The notes under the pieces were generated by a model. That model did no database searches and was not told the origin of the DNA. It worked only from the letters and a program-made list of their open reading frames with translations. Both the position numbers and the translations under genes were made by a program. Shown one piece after another: positions 8,065-17,370 of a DNA stretch of 64,000 nucleotides. The number at the start of each line of letters is the position of its first letter. The stretch's first letter is position 1. This stretch comes from Pseudomonas azadiae (GTDB lineage: Bacteria; Pseudomonadota; Gammaproteobacteria; Pseudomonadales; Pseudomonadaceae): positions 1,302,001 to 1,366,000 of the forward strand of contig NZ_JAHSTY010000001.1 in NCBI RefSeq assembly GCF_019145355.1, in the 5' to 3' direction.

Positions 8065-8406
8065 CTACATGGGTAACCCACGCACCTCCTGCTTCACGCC
8101 CCACCCTTCGATGATCCCGCCCAGCGGCTCGACCACCGCCTCAAAGTCTTGCTCGAAGTCTCCTATGCCGTCGTAGGTTGCAGACATGATTTTGCTCAGC
8201 TCCAGGTACCAGGCACCATCGTCGCGCGCACTGACCTGGGCATTCAGCGATTCCCCACGAAACTCACCCGCAGCCCTGCGCGCCCGTTCCTCATCCGGGA
8301 AAATGGCGTAAAACTCAATGGGGTGAAAACGCGAAAAGTCGAAGCCGCCTTCTTTCATGCGGCGCAGAACGTTGGTGCTGATGTCTTCTTGATAGGCTGT
8401 GCTCAT
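8065..8406 (-). CDS. rraB: RraB-type ribonuclease E inhibitor family protein
   Basis: A 113-residue acidic protein that fits the RraB (regulator of RNase E activity B) fold: an N-terminal helix with LRRMKEGGFD, a FYAIFPDEERARRAA segment and a C-terminal DFEQDFEAVVEPLGG stretch. RraB binds RNase E and modulates its choice of substrates in enterics. RNase E itself is encoded about 44 kb away. The ATG at 8406 has TAGGAG at the right distance; upstream in-frame codons are not protein-like. It is monocistronic, with its own terminator. Confidence 0.75.
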   Translation of the reverse strand: MSTAYQEDISTNVLRRMKEGGFDFSRFHPIEFYAIFPDEERARRAAGEFRGESLNAQVSARDDGAWYLELSKIMSATYDGIGDFEQDFEAVVEPLGGIIEGWGVKQEVRGLPM

Positions 8407-8617
8407 GAAAAGTGCTCCTAAATGATGGATAGACTTTCCGTGCTCTCCTGGCCCGCGCCTTACTGGCGCGGGTGCTACGGCGATACAAGCACCGCTGGAA
8501 AACAAGCATGTAGCTGACAAGACCAGACCTTTAGCGATTCATTCGCTGATCTCACTTGCAGAGTAGCGCGAAGCTATCACCTCCACCAGAGGCGCTTGAA
8601 GGGTGTACAGCAAATGT

Positions 8618-8854
8618 TCAGGCGGCGGGTTCGACCTTGAGGTCTTTGATACCATTTTGATCATGCAGGCTTTTGACCGTGGGATCGGGCACACGATCGG
8701 CAAGATCGTTGAGGTCCAGCTTTTCCAACACCGGTGACACACGCACGCGCACCAATTGTGCGGCTTCTTCCAGCGTCGGCTCATGCGCGCAGTCGAATTG
8801 CTCGACTACCGGCTCACCACGGTCATTGATGAAAGAAATATTCCACTTCGGCAT
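8618..8854 (-). CDS. 78-residue protein of unknown function
   Basis: A small acidic cytoplasmic protein beginning MPKWNISFINDRGEPVVEQF, with a predicted beta start followed by helices. The start is set by GAGGAG 6-8 nt before the ATG. I do not recognise a family. It lies between the START-domain gene and rraB on the same strand, with over 100 bp on either side, so it is probably transcribed alone. Confidence 0.6.
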   Translation of the reverse strand: MPKWNISFINDRGEPVVEQFDCAHEPTLEEAAQLVRVRVSPVLEKLDLNDLADRVPDPTVKSLHDQNGIKDLKVEPAA

Positions 8855-8958
8855 CGGTGCCTCCTCGATAAAACCCATGTGTGGGCTCACCTCTATCTGG
8901 ACCTTGAGGGCTCGACAAACGTTCCACTCAAGGCCGAAGGCACCGGATCAAACGCCGG

Positions 8959-9564
8959 TTATTTTTCAGCGTGATCTTTCAAGGCCTTCAAGGTGTTGAA
9001 CGGCGCCTCCACCACGAACTTGTTGGCCAGCCATGACGGCACGCTGCCGCCTGGCTCGGTGTGCACCTGATAGGTCACTTCAGTCTGGTCGGCGCCCTTG
9101 GGGACCAGCTTCCAGAACCCCTCCACCTGAGCGACACGCACATAGCCTTTTTCTTCAGGCTTGTAGGTCGGTACGCCCTGCAAGGTGCGGGTGACGCTGC
9201 CGTCGGCGTTCCTGGTGGTTGTGACATGGATATACGAGTCACGATCGGTCACCGGGAACGGCGCCTTGAACTGCGTGTAGGTCCAGGCCTCGTCGCCTTT
9301 CCTGTCGACCAGCTTCTGGGATTTGCACTCGTGAATCCAGGCGCAGGCACCCGCCACGTCTTCCTGCAAGGCAATGATCCTGGCCACAGGCGCCTTGATC
9401 AGGGCCACACCGCGATACGCCTTGTACTTGGAACCGGCCACTTCGCTCAGGGACACCTTGATGCCGTCTTCGTCCTTGGCCACTTGCCAATCTTCTGCCT
9501 GGGCAGCAGCCGCAAACACCAGCGTAAAACCGCACAGCACAGCCATTTGTTTCAGCGAACCCAT
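8959..9564 (-). CDS. Exported START-domain protein
   Basis: A 201-residue protein with a signal peptide (MAVLCGFTLVFAAAAQA) followed by a START/SRPBCC-type lipid-binding domain. Conserved-looking parts are DWQVAKDEDGIKV, the WIHECKSQKLVDR segment and the TYQVHTEPGGSVPSWLANKF end typical of bacterial StAR-related proteins. It probably binds a hydrophobic ligand in the periplasm; the ligand is unknown. Neighbouring genes give no clear pathway. Confidence 0.85.
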   Translation of the reverse strand: MGSLKQMAVLCGFTLVFAAAAQAEDWQVAKDEDGIKVSLSEVAGSKYKAYRGVALIKAPVARIIALQEDVAGACAWIHECKSQKLVDRKGDEAWTYTQFKAPFPVTDRDSYIHVTTTRNADGSVTRTLQGVPTYKPEEKGYVRVAQVEGFWKLVPKGADQTEVTYQVHTEPGGSVPSWLANKFVVEAPFNTLKALKDHAEK

Positions 9565-9604
9565 GGGTGTATTCCTTATTGTTGAAGGTCGGGTAGTAAG
9601 CCCA

Positions 9605-9859
9605 TCAAGCCGCCGTTATCTGCTCCCACCAGCCGATCAACCGGATCGCATCGGCCTGGTCGGTCCCGCAGACATCGATATCCGCCTTGAACTCGCCGCA
9701 CACCGTCGGTCGCTCGGGCTGCCCGAACAGCAGGCACAGCTGTTCGACCGACAGGTGCAGGCAGCGCACGCCAGCCGGTTTGCCCTGTGGCATTCCCGGC
9801 AAAGGCGAGCTGATGGAGGGGGCGATGCAGCAGGCACCACAGCCTTCACGGCAATTCAT
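9605..9859 (-). CDS. YkgJ-family cysteine cluster protein
   Basis: A short (84-residue) member of the YkgJ/CxxCxxCC family (UPF0153). The first residues MNCREGCGACC carry four clustered cysteines, and two more occur at VRCLHL and VCGEF, suggesting a bound metal, zinc or an Fe-S cluster. Function is unknown. The ATG at 9859 is preferred to an in-frame TTG two codons upstream. Confidence 0.8.
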   Translation of the reverse strand: MNCREGCGACCIAPSISSPLPGMPQGKPAGVRCLHLSVEQLCLLFGQPERPTVCGEFKADIDVCGTDQADAIRLIGWWEQITAA

Positions 9860-10021
9860 GATCAACAGGTTCTCGACGACTCAATGGGATGGCCGGGCTA
9901 GAGTACGCCCTTAAACAGCCGTTTTAAAATGGTCTAACAGGGGTTTTTCGCCGAAATCAAAAGTGACCGGCCAGTCTCCGACACATGGTCGTCGGCCCCG
10001 CGCCGCCATTGTTTGAAACGG

Positions 10022-10498
10022 TTACTGTTTGAACTCGAATTCCAACGCCGCACCTTCCACATCACGCCGCTCTTCGTTGCGCAACTGCAGCTTCATCTCA
10101 TTACTGAGCAGACGGCCGTTGATCTGGAACGCGCTGTTGTCAGTGGGCTTCTCGCCAAACATGGGCGGCAGCAGAGGCACGCTCTTGGGCTTAGGCAGGG
10201 TGCCAACAGGTTCCAGATGCCTGACCATGTCCGACGGCAGTGACAGATCCAACTGTGCCGGTGGCAATTGTGTCTGCGCCACTTCACGGGACGACTTGGA
10301 CTTACGGGCCGCACGTTTCTTGGCTTTGGCGGTTTGCTTCTTCACGGCAGGCGCTTTGATGGCAGGGGCCGTCTTTTTCGCGGCGGTCTGTTCAGCGGCG
10401 GGCTTGGAATCGCTCACAGGTGCTGCCGCCAGCGCTGAGCTGACGTTGCACAGGCCTAACAAGCCAATCACCAAAACAGCGCGAAAAATAGAGGTCAT
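10022..10498 (-). CDS. Exported Lys/Ala-rich protein of unknown function
   Basis: A 158-residue protein with a signal peptide (MTSIFRAVLVIGLLGLCNVSSALA). A low-complexity Lys/Ala/Pro linker of about 50 residues follows, and then a more ordered C-terminus (LPSDMVRHLEPVG ... RDVEGAALEFEFKQ). Alanine-lysine stretches of this kind sometimes attract wrong translation-factor names. No catalytic motif is visible. The start is the ATG directly before the signal peptide; the 20 codons upstream look spurious. Confidence 0.65.
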   Translation of the reverse strand: MTSIFRAVLVIGLLGLCNVSSALAAAPVSDSKPAAEQTAAKKTAPAIKAPAVKKQTAKAKKRAARKSKSSREVAQTQLPPAQLDLSLPSDMVRHLEPVGTLPKPKSVPLLPPMFGEKPTDNSAFQINGRLLSNEMKLQLRNEERRDVEGAALEFEFKQ

Positions 10499-10604
10499 AT
10501 TGCCTACAGCATTTACGGCAGATGCCCATATGCTCGCTTGTTGTGCACGCCATGACAAGCGCAGTGATCAGCGTGCTATAGGATTTTTCCCTTTGACGCC
10601 CTAC

Positions 10605-12053
10605 TTACGCCTCAAGCGCAGCCGCCGCCGTTTCCTGGCAGAGTTGGCTGGCAAGCATCCCCAGGGTCATCAGCGCGCGCTCTGCCTCGCGGTTCCAGGG
10701 CGTGCCGCAATTGAGGCGAATGCAGTGGTTGAACTGCTCGGTGTTGCTGAAGATCAACCCCGGCGCAATGCTGATGCCCTGTTGCAGTGCACGTACGTGC
10801 AGTTCCTGGGTATTGACCCGTCCGGGCAAACTGACCCACAGGATAAAGCCGCCGGTCGGACGGGTCATCTGCGTGCCTTCCGGGAAATATTGCTGCACCG
10901 CCAGCTGGAAAGCGCTGAGGTTCTTGCGGTATTCCTGGCGGATGTAGCGCAAGTGGCGGTCGTAGCCGCCGTTTTCCAGGTAAGCCGCAACGCCCATCTG
11001 GGTCACGCTGCACGCGGAATGGGTGCTGAACATCTGCAGGCGCTGGATTTCCTGCTGGTACTTGCCGGCAATCATCCAGCCGATGCGCACGCCCGGCGAC
11101 AGTGTCTTGGAAAAGCTCGAGCAATAGATGACCCGGTCCAGGCGGTCATAGGCTTTCAGCGCCTTGGTGCGGCCGAGTTCGAACATCAGCTCGCCGTAGA
11201 TATCGTCCTCGACAATCTGGATATCGAAATCCGAGGCCAGGCGCAGCAACTGTTTCTGCCGCTCCTCGGGCATGGTGCCGCCCAGGGGGTTGCTCAGGCG
11301 CGTGGTCAGCACCAGCGCCTTGATCGACCATTGGTTGGCCGCCAGTTGCAGGGCTTCCAGGCTCATGCCGGTCGACGGGTCGCTGGGGATCTCGATGACC
11401 TTGAGGCCCAGCAGGTCGGCCAACTGCAGCAAGCCGTAATAGGTGGGCGACTCTGCGGCAATCAGGTCGCCGGGCCGCGTCAACACCCGCAGCGACATCT
11501 GCAGCGCGTCGACGCAACCGTGGGTGATCACTACTTCGGAAGGGTCCACCACCACGCCGGCGTCACGCATGCGGATCGCCACTTGGCGGCGCAGCGGTTC
11601 GAAACCGGGACTGAACATGTAGCTGAACGCCCGTGGGCTCTGGAACCGTGTGACCTTGGCCAACTGCTGGTGCAGCGCACGCACCGGCAGGTAGTCCACG
11701 CTGGGCACGGCGGCGCCCAACGGGAATACACCTTCGCGGCGCGACTCGCCCAACACCTGCTGGATAATGCTGCTGCGGGTGACCAACCCAGGGCGCTCGA
11801 CCCGTGCTATGTCCGGCGTCGGCGCGGTGAGCGCGGGCGTCTGGTGCACGTAGTAGCCGGACTGCGGCCGTGCCCGGATCAGCCCCTGGTCTTCGAGGTT
11901 GGCGTACGCCTGCAGCACCGTGGCATGGCTCACGTTCAACTGGGAGCTCATCTTGCGCACCGAAGGCACGCGCTCGCCTGGTTGATAGACACCGCGCCGG
12001 ATATCCTCAGCCAGTTGCTGGGCGATACGTTGGTAAAGCAACAGATTGGTCAT
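10605..12053 (-). CDS. MocR-type (GntR-aminotransferase) transcriptional regulator
   Basis: A 482-residue fusion of an N-terminal GntR winged helix (about 1-70, with GVYQPGERVPSVRKMS and VSHATVLQAYANLEDQGLI) and a fold-type I PLP aminotransferase domain. The PLP lysine is Lys316 in SSFSKTLSPGVRIGW. Such proteins regulate vitamin B6, GABA, taurine or amino acid genes. The target is not evident, since no divergent metabolic gene lies next to it: only the REP array is upstream and an unknown exported protein downstream. Confidence 0.9.
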   Translation of the reverse strand: MTNLLLYQRIAQQLAEDIRRGVYQPGERVPSVRKMSSQLNVSHATVLQAYANLEDQGLIRARPQSGYYVHQTPALTAPTPDIARVERPGLVTRSSIIQQVLGESRREGVFPLGAAVPSVDYLPVRALHQQLAKVTRFQSPRAFSYMFSPGFEPLRRQVAIRMRDAGVVVDPSEVVITHGCVDALQMSLRVLTRPGDLIAAESPTYYGLLQLADLLGLKVIEIPSDPSTGMSLEALQLAANQWSIKALVLTTRLSNPLGGTMPEERQKQLLRLASDFDIQIVEDDIYGELMFELGRTKALKAYDRLDRVIYCSSFSKTLSPGVRIGWMIAGKYQQEIQRLQMFSTHSACSVTQMGVAAYLENGGYDRHLRYIRQEYRKNLSAFQLAVQQYFPEGTQMTRPTGGFILWVSLPGRVNTQELHVRALQQGISIAPGLIFSNTEQFNHCIRLNCGTPWNREAERALMTLGMLASQLCQETAAAALEA

Positions 12054-12194
12054 GACGCAGCACTCGATTTCACGGGTATTTTATTTTTGTGTGAAACATA
12101 CCGGCACAGTTTAGAAGTGTACGGGGACAGTTGCCACAATAGTCGAGCGCAGGCGGGAGTGACAGCAAAAACTGTAAGACTGGCGCAGAGCAAA

Positions 12195-13207
12195 TGTGGG
12201 AGCGGGCTTGCCCGCGATGGCGGTGGGTCAGTGAATAATCCGGTGACTGACACGCCGCTTTCGCAGGCAAGCCAGCTCCCACAGGGATGGCAGGTGTTCA
12301 ACCTTCTTGTGTCTGGCACTGAAAACTGTGGGAGCGGGCTTGCTCGCGAAGGCGGCGGGTCAGTGAATAATCCGGTGACTGACACGCCGCTTTCGCAGGC
12401 AAGCCAGCTCCCACAGGGATGGCAGGTGTTCAACCTTCTTGTGTCTGGCGCTGAAAACTGTGGGAGCGGGCTTGCCCGCGATGGCGGTGGGTCAGTGAAT
12501 AATCCGGTGACTGGCACGCCGCTTTCGCAGGCAAGCCAGCTCCCACAGGGATGGCAGGTGTTCAACCTTCTTGTGTCTGGCACTGAAAACTGTGGGAGCG
12601 GGCTTGCTCGCGAAGGCGGTGGGCCAGTGAATAATCCGGTGACTGGCACGCCGCTTTCGCAGGCAAGCCAGCTCCCACAGGGATGGCAGGTGTTCAACCT
12701 TCTTGTGTCTGGCGCTGAAAACTGTGGGAGCGGGCTTGCTCGCGAAGGCGGTGGGTCAGTGAATAATCCGGTGACTGACACGCCGCTTTCGCAGGCAAGC
12801 CAGCTCCCACAGGGATGGCAGGTGTTCAACCTTCTTGTGTCTGGCGCTGAAAACTGTGGGAGCGGGCTTGCCCGCGATGGCGGTAGGTCAGTGAATAATC
12901 CGGTGACTGACACGCCGCTTTCGCAGGCAAGCCAGCTCCCACAGGGATGGCAGGTGTTCAACCTTCTTGTGTCTGGCGCTGAAAACTGTGGGAGCGGGCT
13001 TGCCCGCGATGGCGGTGGGTCAGTGAATAATCCGGTGACTGACACGCCGCTTTCGCAGGCAAGCCAGCTCCCACAGGGATGGCAGGTGTTCAACCTTCTT
13101 GTGTCTGGCACTGAAAACTGTGGGAGCGGGCTTGCCCGCGATGGCGGTGGGCCAGTGAATAATCCGGTGACTGACACGCCGCTTTCGCAGGCAAGCCAGC
13201 TCCCACA
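12195..13207. repeat. Tandem array of a 132-bp REP-pair unit, eight copies
   Basis: Each unit begins TGTGGGAGCGGGCTTGC, runs through a loop containing CAGTGAATAATCCGGTGACTG, then an inverted REP arm, then a 43-bp spacer with GGATGGCAGGTGTTCAACC. Copies start at 12195, 12327, 12459, 12591, 12723, 12855, 12987 and 13119, exactly 132 bp apart. The eighth lacks the spacer. Copies differ at only a few sites (CCCGCGATGG or CTCGCGAAGG after the first arm; GACACG or GGCACG; GGCACT or GGCGCT). Because 132 is a multiple of three, long reading frames cross the array on both strands; they are not genes. Confidence 0.97.
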
Positions 13208-13228
13208 AGTTAGATTTGGGCCAGTCTG

Positions 13229-14044
13229 TCAGCGGGCGGCGCCCAGTTGGCCTTTTTCGTCAGAGAACACGATTTCCACGCGGCGGTTCTGTGCCCTGCC
13301 CCGTTCGGACGCATTGGCCTCCACCGGGTACTGGTCGCCATAACCTTCGACCTGAATGCGTTTTTCGTCGATCCCCAGGTCCTCCAGCACATCCGCCACC
13401 GACTGCGCGCGGTCGCGGGACAGCTTGAGGTTTTCGCGCTCACCGCCGGTGTTGTCGGCATAGCCCTCGATGCGCACCACGCGCTTGGGGTTGAGCTGCA
13501 GGAACTGGACGATTTTCAGCACGGTGCGGTTGGCCGAGTTTTTCAGCTCCGCTTCGCCCGTATCGAACAGCACGTCGCCCAGGGTCGTCACCAAGCCGCG
13601 ATCGGTCTGGGTGGTGGTCAGGCTGGCGATCTGTTCTTCGAGCCACTTGCCCTGCTGCTGCACACTGATCAGCTTGCTTTCACGCAGGGCCAGTTGCAGG
13701 CGCTGACGTTCCAGTTCGAGCTTGGCGCCGCGCTCTTCGTTAAGCGCCTGCTCGGTGTGCTCACGGGCGATGGCGCTGTAGCGCTGGCTCAGGTAGGCGT
13801 AATGCACCACGTCCGCGCCGCTGCCCCAGTAGCTGGACAAGCGGTCGGCGCGAGCCAGGGATTCACCCGCGCGGATGACATCCTTGGGTGCAATGCGCAA
13901 CACATTGGCGTCTTCCTTGACCTTCTGAAAGTCGCTGCCCGCCTGCTGCAAGGCCTGCTCGCCACTGGGATGGCTGGCGCAACCACCCAGCACGGCACTG
14001 CCCAGCAGCACGGCACAACCCAAACCACGGATCATCGGGCTCAT
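13229..14044 (-). CDS. DUF4398/OmpA-domain lipoprotein
   Basis: A 271-residue outer-membrane lipoprotein with a lipobox (LGGC, Cys22). It has an N-terminal DUF4398-like helical region (about 25-150, rich in Ala, Glu and Gln) and a C-terminal OmpA peptidoglycan-binding domain (GDVLFDTGEAELK ... VRIEGYADNTGG ... LSRDRAQSVADVL). It would tether the outer membrane to peptidoglycan. Its start overlaps the stop of the upstream DUF4398 lipoprotein by 4 nt, so the two are co-translated. Confidence 0.9.
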   Translation of the reverse strand: MSPMIRGLGCAVLLGSAVLGGCASHPSGEQALQQAGSDFQKVKEDANVLRIAPKDVIRAGESLARADRLSSYWGSGADVVHYAYLSQRYSAIAREHTEQALNEERGAKLELERQRLQLALRESKLISVQQQGKWLEEQIASLTTTQTDRGLVTTLGDVLFDTGEAELKNSANRTVLKIVQFLQLNPKRVVRIEGYADNTGGERENLKLSRDRAQSVADVLEDLGIDEKRIQVEGYGDQYPVEANASERGRAQNRRVEIVFSDEKGQLGAAR

Positions 14045-14403
14045 TGTGCTTCTCCCAATTGCAATTGCTTGCGCAGGCGTGTGATGCGGGTATTGAGCAC
14101 GTTGAGTTGTTCCTGGCTCTTGCGGGTCAGCACCCGGGCTTCGGCCAGGCGCGCGTCCAGCTCGGCTTGTTCGGCCTGCATGCGCGCGTCCTTGTAGGAC
14201 TGGTCAGCCATGTCGGCCTTGGCCTGGGCGAATTTGTCCTCGGCCAGTTTCAGTTCGGGTGAATCGTCCTTGCTGGCGCCCACCGCGCTGGCTTGCTCCA
14301 AGGCTTGCTGGGTGAGACGCATTTGTTCATTCGGCGCAGGGTCGGCTGCACATCCCGCCAGAGCGACAACGGCGAGGGCCGCGAAAAGAGGTCGAAGAGT
14401 CAC
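14041..14403 (-). CDS. DUF4398 lipoprotein
   Basis: A 120-residue lipoprotein with a lipobox (VALAGC, Cys18) followed by a long amphipathic coiled-coil-like helix. The repeat-like segments are KLAEDKFAQAKADMADQSYKD and ARMQAEQAELDARLAEARV. It is paired with the OmpA-domain protein downstream, and the two probably act together at the outer membrane. The substrate-binding protein gene ends the same operon-like run 9 nt upstream. Confidence 0.85.
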   Translation of the reverse strand: MTLRPLFAALAVVALAGCAADPAPNEQMRLTQQALEQASAVGASKDDSPELKLAEDKFAQAKADMADQSYKDARMQAEQAELDARLAEARVLTRKSQEQLNVLNTRITRLRKQLQLGEAQ

Positions 14404-14412
14404 TGAAAATTC

Positions 14413-15228
14413 CTACTTTGTTTGGGTGCCGACGGGCTGCTGCAATTGTGCTTTCCAGCGCTCCAGATTGCGCTGCAGCGCGGTTTGCGCCACACCGGAC
14501 GTCTGCAATTCTGTCATCTTTTTGGCAAGCTGTCCGCGCAACCACGGATCATTGCAAGCCGAGTTGTGGGAAATCGCCAGGTACAGGCCCGGCTGATCGA
14601 TCGGCACGTCGCGGGCGATCAGGTCATTGCTCATGCCCAAGGTCTGCGCCATGGCCATGCCGGAATACCGCCCGGCCAACACGTAGTCCACCTCCCCCAG
14701 CAACAGTTTCTGAAACGCCGGAGTCAAGCTGGGAAAGCGCTGCAGCGTCAGTTGCTGGCCGGCGAAGATTTCAAATTCGCGGGTCAGGCGGGCGCGCTCC
14801 GACAGGGCACCCTTGAGGCCATGCAGATCGGCAGCCGTGGCGTAGACCAGCGTCGAATCCTTGCGTGTCCAGACCAGATAATCGGTTTGCACCAGCGCCG
14901 GGTGGATGTAGTCGAGGGTTTCCAGCTCGCCGATGGCCAGCGGTGCATCGGCGAGGATATCCATGCGCCCAGTGCGCACTTCTTCCAGGGCCAGGGAACG
15001 CCTGCCGCCGTAGAGCAGGTCGATTTTCAACCCCAGATCCTTGGCCACCTGCTGTAACACATCGGCGGTGGCGCCGATCAAATGCGTGGGGTCTTGCGGG
15101 TCACGCCAGAGTAACGGCGGTGCGTCCGGGCTGCCGGTGATCACCAGGCGATCGCATTTGCCGGCGGCCAGCGACAGCGTCGGCAGTAGCGTAAGGCCCA
15201 GCAGCAGGGTCAAGCGGCGCAGTTCCAT
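14413..15228 (-). CDS. Periplasmic solute-binding protein (family 3-like)
   Basis: A 271-residue exported protein with a signal peptide (LLLGLTLLPTLSLAAG) and a bilobal SBP family-3 fold. Indicators are LVITGSPDAPPLLW at the start, GRMDILADAPLAIG in the middle and GEVDYVLAGRYSGMAMAQ near the hinge return. No permease or ATPase genes are adjacent, so it may sense or bind amino-acid-like ligands rather than feed a transporter. The start is the ATG at 15228, eight codons inside the longest frame, because it directly precedes the signal peptide. Confidence 0.82.
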   Translation of the reverse strand: MELRRLTLLLGLTLLPTLSLAAGKCDRLVITGSPDAPPLLWRDPQDPTHLIGATADVLQQVAKDLGLKIDLLYGGRRSLALEEVRTGRMDILADAPLAIGELETLDYIHPALVQTDYLVWTRKDSTLVYATAADLHGLKGALSERARLTREFEIFAGQQLTLQRFPSLTPAFQKLLLGEVDYVLAGRYSGMAMAQTLGMSNDLIARDVPIDQPGLYLAISHNSACNDPWLRGQLAKKMTELQTSGVAQTALQRNLERWKAQLQQPVGTQTK

Positions 15229-15254
15229 GGCAAGATGCTCCAACAAAGTCAAAA

Positions 15255-15285
15255 AAAAGCCCGGTCACAAGGACCGGGCTCTTTA
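15255..15285 (-). terminator. Terminator of the etfBA operon
   Basis: On the minus strand AGCCCGGTCC pairs with the downstream GGACCGGGCT-type arm around TTGTGA and runs into TTTTTTT. It lies about 20 nt past the etfA stop. Confidence 0.85.
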
Positions 15286-15302
15286 TAAGTGAAGCGACTG
15301 GA

Positions 15303-16232
15303 TTAGACCACCTTCTCCAACTCGGGTACGGCTTCGAACAAGTCCGCCACCAGGCCGTAATCGGCCACCTGGAAGATCGGTGCTTCTTCGTCCTTGTTGA
15401 TCGCAACGATCACTTTGGAGTCTTTCATGCCGGCCAAATGCTGGATCGCGCCGGAGATACCGACCGCGATATACAGCTGAGGCGCGACGATCTTGCCGGT
15501 CTGACCGACCTGCATGTCGTTGGGCACAAAACCTGCGTCGACCGCCGCGCGGGAAGCGCCGACCGCGGCACCCAGCTTGTCGGCCAGGGCGTACAGGTGC
15601 TTGAAGTTGTCACCGTTCTGCATGCCACGGCCGCCGGAAACGACGATCTTGGCAGCGGTCAGCTCTGGGCGATCCGACTTGGCCAGCTCTTCGCCAACAA
15701 AGCTGGAGGTGCCAGCGTCATGGGCAGCAGCGACGGCTTCAACGGTAGCCGAGCCCCCTTCGGCGGCAACCGGGTCGAAACCGGTGGCGCGTACGGTGAT
15801 GACTTTGACCGCAGCATTGGACTGTACGGTCGCGATGGCGTTACCGGCGTAGATCGGGCGCTTGAAGGTGTCGGCGCTTTCAACCGAGATGATCTCGGAG
15901 ATCTGGTCAACGTCCAGCTGCGCGGCAACGCGTGGCAGGATGTTTTTGCCGTTGGAGGTGGCGGCGGCCAGGATGTGGCTGTAGCCCTTGCCCAGCTCGG
16001 CTACCAGCGGTGCAACGTTTTCCGGCAACTGATGCGCGTAGGCGGCATGGTCAGCGTTCAGGACTTTGCTGACACCGGCGATTTTCGCGGCGGCTTCAGC
16101 CACCGGGCCAGCGCCAAGGCCTGCAACCAGCACGTGGATGTCGCCACCGATTTTAGCGGCAGCGGCCACGGTATTCAGGGTGGCCGGGGCCAGCACCTTG
16201 TTGTCGTGCTCTGCGATTACGAGGATAGTCAT
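15303..16232 (-). CDS. etfA: Electron transfer flavoprotein, alpha subunit
   Basis: A 309-residue FAD-binding subunit of ETF, which carries electrons from acyl-CoA and other dehydrogenases to ETF-ubiquinone oxidoreductase. It opens [20 protein letters not shown] and contains the C-terminal FAD domain ([68 protein letters not shown]). It begins 16 nt after etfB and ends before a strong terminator. Confidence 0.98.
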   Translation of the reverse strand: MTILVIAEHDNKVLAPATLNTVAAAAKIGGDIHVLVAGLGAGPVAEAAAKIAGVSKVLNADHAAYAHQLPENVAPLVAELGKGYSHILAAATSNGKNILPRVAAQLDVDQISEIISVESADTFKRPIYAGNAIATVQSNAAVKVITVRATGFDPVAAEGGSATVEAVAAAHDAGTSSFVGEELAKSDRPELTAAKIVVSGGRGMQNGDNFKHLYALADKLGAAVGASRAAVDAGFVPNDMQVGQTGKIVAPQLYIAVGISGAIQHLAGMKDSKVIVAINKDEEAPIFQVADYGLVADLFEAVPELEKVV

Positions 16233-16248
16233 GATCCGGCTCTCCAAT

Positions 16249-16998
16249 TCAAAGCACCTTCGCTTCGTTTTTAAGTTTCTCGACCAGTTCAGCCACCGAC
16301 TTGACCTTGATGCCTGCGCTGCGAGCAGCCGGCGCTTCAACCTTGACGGTCTTGTTGGTGGAGGCGGTGGAAACGCCCAAAGCTTCTGGAGTCAGCGACT
16401 CAAGCGGCTTCTTCTTGGCTTTCATGATGTTGGGCAGCGACGCATAGCGCGGCTCGTTCAAACGCAGGTCGGTAGTGACGATGGCCGGCAGTTTCAACGA
16501 AACGGTTTGCGCGCCGCCGTCGATTTCGCGGGTGACCGCAACGGTGTCGCCGCTCACTTCGACTTTCGAAGCGAAGGTGCCCTGGCCGTAACCGGTCAAC
16601 GCAGCCAGCATCTGGCCGGTCTGGTTGTTGTCGCTGTCGATGGCCTGTTTGCCAAGGATCACCAGCTGCGGCTGTTCCTTGTCGACGACAGCCTTGAGCA
16701 ACTTGGCCACGGCCAGGGAGGTCAGGTCTTCAGCGGATTCAACCAGGATGGCGCGGTCGGCGCCCAATGCCAGGGCGGTACGCAACTGCTCTTGAGCAGT
16801 GGTCGGACCAATGGACACCACGACGATTTCGGTCGCCACGCCTTTCTCTTTCAGGCGTACGGCTTCTTCCACGGCGATCTCGCAGAAAGGGTTCATCGAC
16901 ATCTTGACGTTAGCAAGGTCGACGCCGGAATTGTCCGCCTTGACGCGAACTTTCACGTTGTAATCGACAACGCGTTTGACAGCTACAAGAACCTTCAT
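16249..16998 (-). CDS. etfB: Electron transfer flavoprotein, beta subunit
   Basis: A 249-residue AMP-binding subunit of ETF. It opens [20 protein letters not shown] and contains the family signature in [21 protein letters not shown] and [20 protein letters not shown]. It is the first gene of the etfBA operon. The operon is divergent from ETF-QO across about 520 bp that hold a PsrA-like site and a 30-bp inverted repeat. Confidence 0.98.
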   Translation of the reverse strand: MKVLVAVKRVVDYNVKVRVKADNSGVDLANVKMSMNPFCEIAVEEAVRLKEKGVATEIVVVSIGPTTAQEQLRTALALGADRAILVESAEDLTSLAVAKLLKAVVDKEQPQLVILGKQAIDSDNNQTGQMLAALTGYGQGTFASKVEVSGDTVAVTREIDGGAQTVSLKLPAIVTTDLRLNEPRYASLPNIMKAKKKPLESLTPEALGVSTASTNKTVKVEAPAARSAGIKVKSVAELVEKLKNEAKVL

Positions 16999-17266
16999 GG
17001 ATTCCTCGTTACTCTCCGGTGAAAAGAAAGTCGCCTAGGCGAACCTGGCGGTTGATGCTCATCGGCACACAAGGGCACCTCCAAAAACGTCGGCGAGTGA
17101 CGCAGCGATGAGCAAGTAATGACCGTTCGTCAGGGGTGACCGAGAAGTCATTCTTTATCGCAGCGTGTAAACTGCGCGCCATCGTGAGGCGCGCGTCACC
17201 TGCATTGCTTTTGGACGTGCTCTTGAAACCAGCAGTCTGCCTACGGTAAGCGCAAAACCGACCGTA

Positions 17267-17296
17267 TATTGACCGGAACGCCTATTCTGGTCAATA
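17267..17296. promoter_or_regulatory. 30-bp inverted repeat in the etfB / ETF-QO divergent region
   Basis: TATTGACCGGA and TCTGGTCAATA form 11-bp arms (10 of 11 paired) around ACGCCTAT. No T-run follows on either strand, so an operator is more likely than a terminator. Confidence 0.5.
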
Positions 17297-17354
17297 CAGC
17301 AAAATAGCCCGTCATAAGCCGCACCACTTTGATTTACCTAGCCTGCGGGCAATT

Positions 17355-17368
17355 CAAACAAACGTTTG
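17355..17368. promoter_or_regulatory. PsrA-like operator
   Basis: CAAAC, four bases, then GTTTG matches the published PsrA consensus (C/G)AAAC(N2-4)GTTTG. It ends two bases before the -35 box of the ETF-QO promoter, so a bound TetR-type repressor would block RNA polymerase. In Pseudomonas PsrA is a fatty-acid-responsive repressor of beta-oxidation genes. Confidence 0.7.
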
Positions 17369-17370
17369 TA

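Noticed and set aside
12195..13207. A CRISPR array
   Set aside because: Repeats contain internal palindromes, the 'spacers' are identical between units, and no cas genes are nearby.
10029..13343. A 1104-codon open frame on the plus strand, and a 375-codon frame on the minus strand, across the REP array
   Set aside because: The frames are open only because the repeat unit (132 bp) is a multiple of three. The plus frame also runs antisense through the MocR gene, and the translations are pure repeats of REP sequence.
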